Assembly (NCBI GenBank): GCA_015832175.1
Contig: WJXW01000002.1
Coordinates: forward strand, 4,712,001 to 4,776,000
Direction: 5' to 3'
From: Paraphaeosphaeria minitans
Lineage: Eukaryota > Ascomycota > Dothideomycetes > Pleosporales > Didymosphaeriaceae
DNA length: 64,000 nt
The stretch's first letter is position 1. Each line of letters starts with the position of its first letter. The position numbers and the translations under genes were made by a program. Below, one piece after another: positions 37,747 to 46,739 of the stretch. Below the pieces are notes generated by a model. The model saw only the letters and a program-made list of their open reading frames with translations, was not told the origin of the DNA and ran no database searches.

Positions 37747-40277
37747 CTAATTAGTGGTTAATTCTAATTAACTATAAACTAGTAAAGTCTAAAGACAAAG
37801 CGCCCTATAAGCTAGATACGTAGGCTTTATATTATTACCTTTACTAGAGATTAAATTTTAGATTATATAATAAGCAGAAATAAAGCGCGTACATCTATAA
37901 AGAGTTGTATAATCTAGTCTAAGCTATTCTATAGAAAAAAAAGGAGATAATACCTTTACTAGAGATTAAATTTTAGATTATATAATAAGTAGAAACAAAG
38001 CGCGCATATCTGTAAAGAGTTGTATAATCTAGTCTAAGCTATTCTATAGAAAAGAAAAGAGATAGTAAGCACATTTATAACCCTAAAAAACACGTCACAT
38101 AATTAAACTAGTGACAACTGAACGCAAACACGTTGCATAATTAAACTAGCGATAACTAAACGTAGACACGTCGCACGACTAAGAAAGATAATAATAATAT
38201 AGCCTTAAGACTAGGAGACTTCCTAGAGGAACTACAACCTAAGGACGTTACGCAATAATTAATACTACCTCCTTAGTAAGAAGATAAAGTAATATAGCTT
38301 TAATAAGTAGAGGAAGTAACAAATATTAAGGCTATTACTTTAAGAGGAGAGATTGCACAAAAGTACTAGGTAGATAGAGTAGATTTATATAGCTACCTAC
38401 CCCCTTCTCTAAAACAGCTAAACACTTATATAGTGTATATAATTACGCAATATTGCGCGAGTAGCTTTAAAGGTAAAGAGGTAATCTCTTCTTTTACTAA
38501 AGATTTTAACAACTAGAAAGAGAGAACTTTTAATAAGATTAGTTATATAGTAAGAAGAGAGCTTATTACTTTTCTTATAAAAGAAGGCTTTATTACTACT
38601 AATTCTATAACAAAGGACACTTATATAAAGAAACTCTTTAAACTATTACAGCTTAACTATAAGCTATAGACTTTTTGTATAATAATGTTATAACTACAAC
38701 TTAAACCGCTTTACATAATTCTAATAATATAACCTACACTATTTGTAGGCAATGTATATATATATAGAGCATAGCTAGGGCCTATCTCTATACGTGTGAG
38801 GATAGAAACACTATATGTAAAACCACACTAGTAGTAGTAGCCTAAAATCTAGACTACTTTTGCCCAACAAACTATATTATATAAAGAGGCTAGACACTCC
38901 TAGTCTCTTTAATAACTAGGAGATTATGCTTATATCTAGCTAGACAAAATTATTCTTTTTTAGAAGGCTTAGAGTAAAGAGAATAACTACACTAGTAGGC
39001 TATATAATATTCTAGTAGATAAGGTAAAAGTCTTTATAGAACTATGCTATAGGCTAGGTATACTATAGGACTAGTATGTAAATATCTTTCTAGGAATCCT
39101 TTCTAATCGTGCGAGCACCTACTACCTATACAATATTAGACTAGGACTTCTATAGGATAAATTGTACGATAGACTAAATAGGCACTTTAACACTAGTGTT
39201 AATTATAATTAGTACTAGACAGACTAGACCACTCTTACCTTTAAACGCTATAAAAGGGATAATCTAGCTACTATATCGCACGAGGCCCTAGAAGTAATAA
39301 TTAATAAGCTTACCTTAGCCTAAAGGGCTCTTAGACAAGGCTTTAGTAGTAAACTATAACTACATACCACTATTATACGAGTATGCTGCGGCTATCCTAA
39401 CCTTAAATAAGCTATATTTAACCCTAAAAATATAGTAGAAGGCTTACTTAGTAACCTTTATACGTTACTCTAAGTTACTAAAGATAGGAAGAAGTTATAG
39501 TTTCTCTAAAATAGTAAAGAAGTGTACTACACTAATTAATAATATAATAATCCTAATCGTATAAGAGGATCTAGCCCTTCTAGAGGTAAATTAACTTTTA
39601 GACTAAAAAGAAGGGGTAACTTTAGAAGTTTAAGCTCTTATATAAAATAGAAATACTTTATATGCTATAAAGAAGGATGCTAGTCTACTAATTATCTACT
39701 AAAAGATACCTAGCGAGCTAGAAGGTAATATATATTATTATACGCTAACTTCTACGAACATAAACCCTCTATTATAGATGTATAAGTATATATCTTTAAC
39801 TTTAAAGGAGAGCTAGAGGAAGAAGACTATCGCACGAAAGAGGAAGAAGATAAATAAGACTAATAGAGTAATAAAAAAGAAGCACAGAAAGCTATTTTAT
39901 ACCTTACTTCTACTATATACCTTTATCGCACAACTAGGAGCAATCCTTCTATACCTACTTACTAAGACCTAGCGCTAAGTATTATATTACTTAACACCCT
40001 ACCTTCTGTTTACGCATAGGACATATGCCTAGAAAGAGTCTTATTACGCGATGCGACTCTACTACTATATAAAGGGGTAGGGTAAGAACTAAGTAGGTTA
40101 GCTATTACTACCTATTTGTATAAGAGTAGGTGTAAATAGGACCTCTACTGTACAGCGACACTGCACCTATCTTATAACCTATTCTAATTAGGGAAGGCTA
40201 ACTGTATAGATAGAGAAGAATAGGAAAGGGAAAGTGTATAATAGACATAAGCTATTATATAAAAGAAAAGTTACTAG
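37747..40277 (+). pseudogene. Internal region of LTR-B with degraded gag-like ORF
   Basis: The leader (37747-38160) holds a tandem duplication of about 110 bp and a further short direct repeat. From about 38160 to 40080 a gag-like frame is readable through stops. It begins near RLGDFLEELQ and is rich in charged helices. A knuckle-like cluster (KYFICYKEGC then STNY) lies near 39648-39700, which I compare to copia-type gag (CX2CX4C-like) with RIP damage. No polymerase or integrase motif follows before the next LTR at 40278. Confidence 0.6.
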
Positions 40278-40589
40278 TGTCTATACAGTTTATTGTATAA
40301 ATAGCACTAAGTAAAATAGGGGCCTGCCTACCTATAGGGACCTGCACAAGGACCTACTACTTAGGTTAGCGCTAAGAGGTAGAGACTTTATAAGGCCCTA
40401 CCTACCTATAAGGACCCGCATAAGGACCCCCTACTTAGGTTAGCGCCAAGAGGTAGAGACTTTATAAGGTCCTTAGTGCCCCTTTGTACGATAGACTAGA
40501 CGTAATTAATTAAACCTACTTCTTACCCTTTACACAATAGTATACTATTAACCCTTAAATACTTAATTGCAGATTGAGTCAAACTAATA
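40278..40589 (+). repeat. LTR-B copy 3, right end of the tandem array
   Basis: 312 bp, TGTCTATACAG...AACTAATA, with the 74-bp unit duplicated. It abuts repeat D directly. Confidence 0.85.
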
Positions 40590-41599
40590 TACTTAGAGTA
40601 AAGTATTTTCTAGAAGTTTTTCTAGTCAACTAAAGACCTTTTATAGGCTAGTAGTTTTATAATATCCCTTTAGTAGGTGTCTAAGTAAAAGTAAGGTAGC
40701 TTTTATTTATTAAGCTCCTTACTCTACTCTACTCCTTTTACTTAAAAGTTATAGTCCTCTAGGAAGGTAGTAATATTAATACTACTAAAGCTTAGTATAT
40801 TACTATTATTTAGGCTTAGAGTAAACTAAGCTACGTTTCTCTTCTAGATAAAGCTTTCTTCTATTCCTATGTTTTTATCCTTAAACTGTTTTCTTTTGTC
40901 TATATTTTCTAAAAGGTAATTATTAATACGTTAGTTCATCTAACTAGTGCTACTTTTAGTAAAGTTAGTTACATATATAGGATTATTATAAAACCTATAT
41001 AATCTATTTTATTTATTTTTTATTTTCCTTTTATTATCTACATATTTCGATACTAGTTTTCTATTAGCAATTTAGTTTTAGGTATACAGATAATAATCTC
41101 TCTTAATAGAATTCTACTACTAGTACCTTACTTTCCCTTTTGTCCTTAACTTAATTATTACTTAGACTAGAATTATTTAGCGTCTATCGTGTTCGCTCTT
41201 TCTAGGAGTCTAGTAGCCACTTAAAGGTCCTCTAGTCTATTACTCTTTCTACCTAATCGCTGCTTAAAATTTTATTAGTTTATTATTATTTTATTCCTAG
41301 GTAACTAATAACTACTTAAAAGTCTATATAGCTTATATTAGTACCAGATAGCTACTTAAAAGTCTATTAGTAAGTTTTTTTATTTCTAGGTAATTAGTAA
41401 CTACTTAAAAGTGTATTAATATATCTATTTAGGTAACTAATAACTACTTAAAAGTCTATTAGTCTTATTACTTTGTTCCTAGCTATCTAGTAGCCACTTA
41501 AAAGTCTACTAAATAGGTTCTATTAGTTCTCTAAATACTATTCACTATAGTTCTCTATATCCTTTTAAAAGCGGCCCTATGTCCCTTACTAAAAGTGTA
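40590..41599. repeat. Repeat D, inverted copy, with tandem array at 41200-41515
   Basis: The reverse complement matches 21656-22537 over most of its length, including the TTTGTCTATATTTTCT stretch. It also includes a tandem array of about seven units around CTACTTAAAAGTCTATTAG. About 170 bp at its left end (40590-40760) have no counterpart in the other copy. No coding function was recognised. Confidence 0.6.
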
Positions 41600-41822
41600 G
41601 TGTTCTTTAGTATACTTTAAGTAAGGAATATAAAAAAATAAGTTAAGTTATCCTATCTAAAATCTATTATATAAATCTAACTGCTCTAATTGTCTATTAG
41701 GTCCCTTCGTAACTTATCTAGTTAGGTGGGTAGGTTTTATCTATTTTCTAATTAGCTATCTTAAACAACAGCTAATTAGCCCTATATTTTTTTAACTTTC
41801 CATCACAGGCCAACCTCTACAC
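41600..41822 (-). mobile_element. TA-flanked short element, family C copy 2
   Basis: 223 bp, GTGTTCTTTAG...CTCTACAC, flanked by TA at 41598-41599 and 41823-41824. It has the same relation to repeat D as copy 1, so the pair was duplicated together. Confidence 0.6.
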
Positions 41823-42002
41823 TATAGTACTTAATAGAGGCGTAGTATACCTATAATATAAATAAAAAAGGCCTCATACTTAGTATTATTACTAGATTAA
41901 AAACGATATTTAGTAGGACCCTATATAAGAATAAAATAGTAAGGTAGGCACTCTAGAATAGTAACTATAACTAGATATCGCTTATTATAGCAATATGCTA
42001 TG

Positions 42003-42238
42003 GTGTTATAGGTGCCTTTGCCTTAAGTGAGGAATATAAAAGAATAGGTTAAGTTATTCTATCTAAAATCTATTATATAAATCTAACTACTCTAATTATC
42101 TATTAGATCTCTTCGTGTCTTATCTAGTTAGATTGGTTGTTGTGTTTTCCCTATATTTATTCCCTAATTAGCTATCTTAAACGACAGCTAATCGGCCCTA
42201 TGTTTTCCCAACTCTCTATTGTAGGCCAACCTTTACAC
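42003..42238 (-). mobile_element. TA-flanked short element, family C copy 3
   Basis: 236 bp, GTGTTATAGGTGCC...CTTTACAC. The right flank is TA (42239-42240); the left flank reads TG, perhaps a mutated TA. It is the least degraded of the four copies. Confidence 0.6.
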
Positions 42239-42567
42239 TACAATGCGTAGATAGATTCTACTTAAACCTATTACTTATATATATAGCTAGCTCTACTAAT
42301 ATATAAATAACCTAGGTAAAGGATATAAGACCTCAATACTATAAGGCCTTTATTACTATATCTAAATCTAAATAGAATAATGAATAGATTAGCATAGTAT
42401 AGCTTAATTAAGTATTTAACCGCCTTACTAAAAATAAGGCTAGACGCTCCTACTACCTATTACTAGTGGATAGCTATAGATTCTATATTACTATAGATCT
42501 TATTAATTACTATAATTGTAGTAGAATTCTACTTACTATATATTTACTATATATAATATATACTATA

Positions 42568-42791
42568 GTGTAAAGGTTGGCCTGCGATAGAAAGTTAGAG
42601 AAACATAGGGCCAATTAGCTATCGTTTAAGATAGCTAATTAGGGAACAGATAACAAATACGACCTACCTAACTAGATAAGACACGAAGGGATCTAATAGA
42701 TAATTAGAGCAGTTGGATTTGTATAATAGATTGTAGATAGGATAACTTAACTTATTCTCTTATATTCCTTACTTAAAGGCACCACGAACAC
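42568..42791 (+). mobile_element. TA-flanked short element, family C copy 4, inside the transposase relic
   Basis: 224 bp, GTGTAAAGGTTGGCC...CACGAACAC, flanked by TA at 42566-42567 and 42792-42793. Removing it rejoins the transposase reading track, which gives the clearest proof of its ends. Confidence 0.72.
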
Positions 42792-43238
42792 TATAATATA
42801 CTATAACTTCTTAATATCTATATCTCTAAGCCTCTATTAATAACGTATTTATATAAGCTTACTATCTTTATTAATAATAGCTAAAGACTAGTAAAGATTA
42901 CTAAACGTAACTTCTTCTACCTATTTTAGAGGGCCTAGAACTATACTATAAGGTAGGGACTAATTATATAGGTATTTAAAGCTACTAGTATCTTACTACT
43001 AGATCTTACTACTATTTAATTTAGATTTAATTAATACTAATTACCTAAGCTATAATTATGTAAAAGATCTACCTTAGTTCTTAGTAATTTAGACTAGGGT
43101 AAAATAAATAGGTTACTAGATACTATAATTAATACTAGTAGTAGTAATACTATCTAGAAGCTAAGTTATATAGTATACTATATTAACACCTAGAAGCTGC
43201 TTTTAGAGTAAGAAAACTAAGAACTATAAAAGGCTCTA

Positions 43239-43476
43239 TGTCTGTACAATTTATCGTACAAGTAGCACTGGGTGAAGTGGGGGCCTGCCTACCTGTAGGG
43301 ACCCGCACAAGGACCCACTACTTAGGTTAGCGCTAAGAGGCAGAGACTTTATAAAGCCCTCAGTGCCCCTTTGTACGATAGACCAGACGTAATTAATTAA
43401 ACCTACTTCTCACCCTTTGCACAATAGTATACTATTAACCCTTAAATGCTTAATTACAGATTGAGCCAAACTAACA
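43239..43476 (+). repeat. Solo LTR-B with perfect target duplication
   Basis: 238 bp, TGTCTGTACAATTTATCG...CCAAACTAACA, flanked by CTCTA at 43234-43238 and 43477-43481. It is the least RIP-damaged LTR-B in the window and has one 74-bp unit. It probably reflects LTR-LTR recombination after insertion into the transposase relic. Confidence 0.9.
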
Positions 43477-43935
43477 CTCTATTAATTAAAAAAAAGCACT
43501 AAAAGCGTAGTAGGCTTTTACTTCTTAATTAACTAAATAAAAACTATAGTAAAATTATTTTCTAGTTACTGCACTACATATAGAAGGCCTATGATAATTA
43601 ATACTAAAAAGACGCTATAGAATAAGAATTATAGTTTTAAAAAAATAAGTAGGTAAAGGTGTATTAGACTAATAAAGTCTTTAAGGCAAGACTACTTTAA
43701 AAGAAATATACTACTTATAAAATTACTTATAATATGTATATAAAGTAAAGAGTTAATTGGGCTATCTAGCGCTACTTTAATTAGTAGGCCTATAAGGCAC
43801 AAAAATAACCTTAACATAGTACAAAACTAGCCTATATAAGTAATATAGACGCCTTAGGGTCTCGTAATTAACCTACTAAGGATACCTAGCCTTATAGTAA
43901 GGCTGTACAGGTAGATAAGGTAGCACCTACCGTAT

Positions 43936-44430
43936 CTACATTACAGTCGCGTAGAGGTCAGATTATCAGAACACTAAGCAGATATCGATAAGCTGGGTAG
44001 ATAGAAATGATCTATAGGTCCTACCAACCTCAACTCCATGAAATATCGCAATAGTATTGATTGTACGCGTCTCTATAGCCTCATGTTGATGGCTGAGGTG
44101 ATGGTGGGGCGCGGGCATGAGCTGATGGCGTGCACGAGCCGCCAAGCCACGGTACCATCTTTTGTGTCGCAACACTACCTATGATATGGGCAGTGAGCAC
44201 TACGGAAAGCTCCCAATACCGGGAGAAGTCCTCTTGCGGTGTTGTTGCGTTCTGACAGCTGGCTTTACGCATTTACTAATTCGAGGGCGGGTTTCGAAGA
44301 GAGGGTGTGGCGTGTAAGCTGCTTCGGCTGGCCAGATGCGGCTAACCAGAGTCACGTGCTGTCGCGCCAAAACTTAAGCTCCGCTACGCATGATGGCCTC
44401 ACCGCGTCTGCCATGTTTTAGCTACCCTCA
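43936..44430. promoter_or_regulatory. Edge of second gene island and upstream region of GatA
   Basis: Composition returns to normal within a few tens of bases near 43935. The stretch contains short antisense frames only. A CACGTG core lies near 44354. It presumably carries the GatA promoter, though no clear TATA box was seen. Confidence 0.4.
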
Positions 44431-45894
44431 ATGTCCCTTTTTAGACATGCTCGGCAACAAATCGACAACTTAGGACGATACCGCCATCTCAATGCTTTTG
44501 TCAACGTCGCCAACCCCGAATCAGTCCTCGCACGCGTCGCGACAGCGGCTGGTCCTTCGCCGACCGACAATGTAGATCCTCGCAGCCCAAACGGCAGGCT
44601 CGTCGCTATCAAAGACAACATATGCACAACCGATATACCTACCACGGCCGCATCCGGGATACTTAAGGACTTCCAAAGTCCGCTCGATGCGACTGTGGTG
44701 AGGAATCTGCGCGAGGCGGGTGCGATCGCGGTGGGAAAGACGAACATGGATGAGTTTGGCATGGGGTCGCACACCACACACTCGCATTTTGGAGCGACAA
44801 AATCCCAGGTTGATGGCACGGACCGCAGCGCGGGAGGCAGCTCGGGTGGAAGCGCTGTAGCGGTTGCGACGGGCCAGTGCTGGGCGGCGTTGGGAACCGA
44901 CACAGGCGGCTCCGTCAGGTTGCCCGCTGCCTATACTGGGACGGTCGGATTCAAGCCGAGCTATGGCTTGCTCAGCCGATGGGGAGTGATCGCATATGCA
45001 AACTCCCTGGACACAGTCGGGATACTCGGCAATGACGTGGACAGCGTGGAAGGCGTTTTTGATATTACGAATGTACACGACCATCAAGATCCTACCTCTT
45101 TGGACCCTACAACACGTTCTTGCCTCCCAATTGAGGCGCCACCGCCCTCAAGAACGTTAAAGGTTGGAGTGCCGATGGATTACAACATCTCGACCCTCGA
45201 CCCTGTCGTGCGAAAGGCATGGTTGCGTTCACTTCAGCTCCTGCAAAAGCGCGGCCACACATTACACAAAGTGCGTCTGCCCGCGACCCAGCACGCGCTC
45301 TCCGCATACTACGTGCTCGCACCTGCGGAAGCATCGAGCAATCTAGCCAAGTATGACGGCGTCCGCTACGGATCTCGAGCGGAAGGAAAAGACGGCACAC
45401 CAGAGAGTGTACTATTTGCAAAGACGCGAGGAGAAGGATTTGGCCCTGAGGTCCAGCGGAGGATTCTTCTTGGAGCATTCTCACTGAGTGCGCAGGCCAT
45501 CGACAACTACTTCATCCAGGCCCAGAAAGCGAGGCGGGTGGTGCAACAGGACTTTGACAAGGTATTCGCTACGCTGAATCGTCTGAACAGCTCAGAGTAC
45601 GGCAACAAAACAGAAGGCGTGGACGTCCTCTTGTGTCCCACGGCACCCACGCTAGCGCCGAGACTCTCCGAGATCCAGGACCAGAAGCCGTTACATGCAT
45701 ACATGAACGACGTCTTTACAGTGCCTGCCAGTCTGGCTGGCCTCCCAGCAATCAGCGTGCCGATTCGAGTCGACCAGGCTCCCAATAGCGAAAATGCAGA
45801 AGCCACTGGGATGCAGATCATAGGGCAGTATGGCGACGATAAACTGGTGCTTGCTGTGGCCCGAGAGCTTCTGGAAGCTGCCAAAGCCGGCTGA
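44431..45894 (+). CDS. HER2: Mitochondrial glutamyl-tRNA(Gln) amidotransferase subunit A
   Basis: Single exon, 487 aa, of the amidase signature family. The Ser-cisSer-Lys triad is visible: Lys61 in VAIKDN, Ser137 in SAGGSSGGS and Ser161 in [25 protein letters not shown] and [23 protein letters not shown] are typical of GatA/HER2 rather than general amidases. The enzyme makes Gln-tRNA(Gln) from Glu-tRNA(Gln) in mitochondria with the GatB and GatF-type partners; the amidase subunit releases ammonia from glutamine. The N-terminus ([19 protein letters not shown]) is basic enough for a weak targeting sequence. The start at 44431 is the first ATG in frame after a stop in the leader. No damage is seen although it begins only 500 bp from the AT-rich block. 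Confidence 0.93.
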   Translation: MSLFRHARQQIDNLGRYRHLNAFVNVANPESVLARVATAAGPSPTDNVDPRSPNGRLVAIKDNICTTDIPTTAASGILKDFQSPLDATVVRNLREAGAIAVGKTNMDEFGMGSHTTHSHFGATKSQVDGTDRSAGGSSGGSAVAVATGQCWAALGTDTGGSVRLPAAYTGTVGFKPSYGLLSRWGVIAYANSLDTVGILGNDVDSVEGVFDITNVHDHQDPTSLDPTTRSCLPIEAPPPSRTLKVGVPMDYNISTLDPVVRKAWLRSLQLLQKRGHTLHKVRLPATQHALSAYYVLAPAEASSNLAKYDGVRYGSRAEGKDGTPESVLFAKTRGEGFGPEVQRRILLGAFSLSAQAIDNYFIQAQKARRVVQQDFDKVFATLNRLNSSEYGNKTEGVDVLLCPTAPTLAPRLSEIQDQKPLHAYMNDVFTVPASLAGLPAISVPIRVDQAPNSENAEATGMQIIGQYGDDKLVLAVARELLEAAKAG

Positions 45895-46276
45895 TTAGCC
45901 AGCCTGTACAAGAACAAATCGAATAGATACCCATGCAGAGATCTCAGACCATTCCTTTCCTCCGGGACAAGTGACCCGTAATTAAGTCTTTCGAAGAAAA
46001 CGCAAAGGTTGAAGTTGGACAGATGCAGGGTCAGCTCTCCCAAGCACGCTTTCCAACACGATTTCCGAGTGGGACGTTGCGACAGTGCAAACATGCAAAA
46101 CGACGATTTGAATTGAAGCACTACGGAATCCCAGGGACGCCACTTTCTTTTCCCTCCGCCATAACCCACGCCTCCATCTGGAATTCTTCTATTACCTGTG
46201 ATCCATCGTCCAGGATCGCAGCGCTGACGTAGTGGAAGGTGTTGCGCAGTGACGGGACGTGCGGACGGCAAGGTCC
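45895..46276. other. Intergenic between GatA and the metallothionein (convergent)
   Basis: It holds the 3' ends of two convergent genes. An antisense frame of 260 codons (45507-46289) runs from here into GatA but has no domain. No further gene is seen. Confidence 0.45.
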
Positions 46277-46492
46277 TTAGTGGCTGCACGAGCTGCAGCC
46301 GCAGCTATTGCAGTTGCCGTTGCAGCTGGCGCAGTTGGAGCAGGAGCTGTGAATTCCAGTCAGCATTTGTATCTCTCTGATAACCGTCCAATGTCCAGCT
46401 CCCTATGTCCCCCTCCCAACGATCTTGCTCAGGTGAAACCTTTTCCACCCAACACCAAGGATAGGACGCCACCGCACATACCAGGGAGACAT
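46277..46492 (-). CDS. Small metallothionein, 26 aa, two exons
   Basis: Exon 1 is only 11 nt (46482-46492, ATGTCTCCCTG) and exon 2 is 46277-46346. The 135-nt intron has a GTATGT donor (46481 downward), a GCTGAC branch site, and a CACAG acceptor 9 nt beyond it. The join gives MSPCSCSNC and continues to a stop at 46277-46279: 26 residues, 8 Cys at positions 4, 6, 9, 12, 16, 19, 21 and 24. The other residues are almost all Ser, Asn and Gly, and there is no aromatic residue. This size and CxC/CxxC spacing closely resemble the copper metallothioneins of Neurospora-type fungi, which bind Cu(I) in the cytosol. A TATA box and an inverted repeat lie upstream. A copper role is inferred from family likeness. 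Confidence 0.82.
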
Positions 46493-46601
46493 GATGTGTG
46501 GTTGGTAGCTGGGAAAAGCCGGGATGTGTGTGATTGGTTGGATGGTGTTGCTGAAGTGCGATGCTAAGGCTGGCGGCCATCAGGGTGCGCAACCACCACC
46601 C

Positions 46602-46609
46602 TATATATA
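46602..46609 (-). promoter_or_regulatory. TATA box of the metallothionein gene
   Basis: TATATATAG on the minus strand, about 110 nt upstream of the metallothionein ATG and in the right orientation. A CCAAT-type CCAATCA lies between it and the ATG. Confidence 0.6.
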
Positions 46610-46625
46610 CCTGCTCGACGAGTCT

Positions 46626-46639
46626 CCCCCCCCCCCCCC
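46626..46639. repeat. Run of 14 C
   Basis: A homopolymer of 14 C on the + strand, just upstream of the TATA box. Its true length may be uncertain in any assembly. Confidence 0.8.
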
Positions 46640-46716
46640 AGCCACGCCACTTCGCACTTCCTCTGCAGGAGAGCTAGCGTAGGCGCTGGCGTGCAGAAGA
46701 AGCATGTGTGAGCATG

Positions 46717-46734
46717 CCACGCACACATGCGTGG
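46717..46734. promoter_or_regulatory. Perfect inverted repeat upstream of the metallothionein TATA box
   Basis: CCACGCA-CACA-TGCGTGG, with 7-bp arms and a 4-bp spacer, about 110 bp upstream of the TATA box. Dyad symmetry and position suggest a regulator-binding site. The bound factor is unknown. Confidence 0.4.
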
Positions 46735-46739
46735 ACTTG

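Larger units (their letters stand above)
24963..40589 (+). mobile_element. Tandem array of gag-only LTR-B retroelements with nested insertions
   Basis: Three same-orientation LTRs (24963-25200, 37435-37746, 40278-40589) flank two internal regions. The first internal region is split by two later insertions, at 25727-28887 and 29264-35968. Its pieces (25201-25726, 28893-29263, 35974-37434) line up with the uninterrupted second internal region (37747-40277). Each internal region is about 2.4-2.5 kb and shows only a gag-like track; I see no RT, integrase or RNase H. The flanks of the array (AGGGA left, TACTT right) are not a duplication, which fits formation by recombination rather than one insertion. 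Confidence 0.8.
42245..43915 (+). pseudogene. pogo/Fot1-type DDE transposase relic, split by two insertions
   Basis: The + strand reads a DDE_1-type transposase through stops. Around 42466 it has VDSYRFYITIDLINY ... SRILLTIYLLYI, matching the usual LDGHxSHxTxxFixYC ... ILLxxxPPHxSH. The family continues after the family-C insertion with a stretch ending in RGPRTIL near 42940. A charged tail can be followed to about 43240 and, after a solo LTR, perhaps to 43915. Terminal inverted repeats of the transposon were not found. Fot1/pogo elements insert at TA. Confidence 0.6.
9871..43935. other. AT-rich, RIP-degraded nested transposon block
   Basis: About 34 kb in which hardly any open frame exceeds 70 codons. 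Old proteins are readable only through many TAG/TAA stops, often where Gln or Trp is expected; this is the signature of C-to-T changes by RIP. LTR pairs and 5-bp target duplications let individual elements be separated; these are listed below. The stretch 9871-10249 left of the first gypsy holds nothing I can identify. No host gene is seen anywhere in the block. Confidence 0.85.

Noticed and set aside
44418..44903. 161-codon minus-strand frame over the GatA start
   Set aside because: Shadow of the GatA coding strand; GatA has its catalytic triad and an intact frame.
45507..46289. 260-codon minus-strand frame overlapping the GatA 3' end and the metallothionein
   Set aside because: Antisense to GatA, and in a different frame from the spliced Cys-rich product; no recognisable domain.
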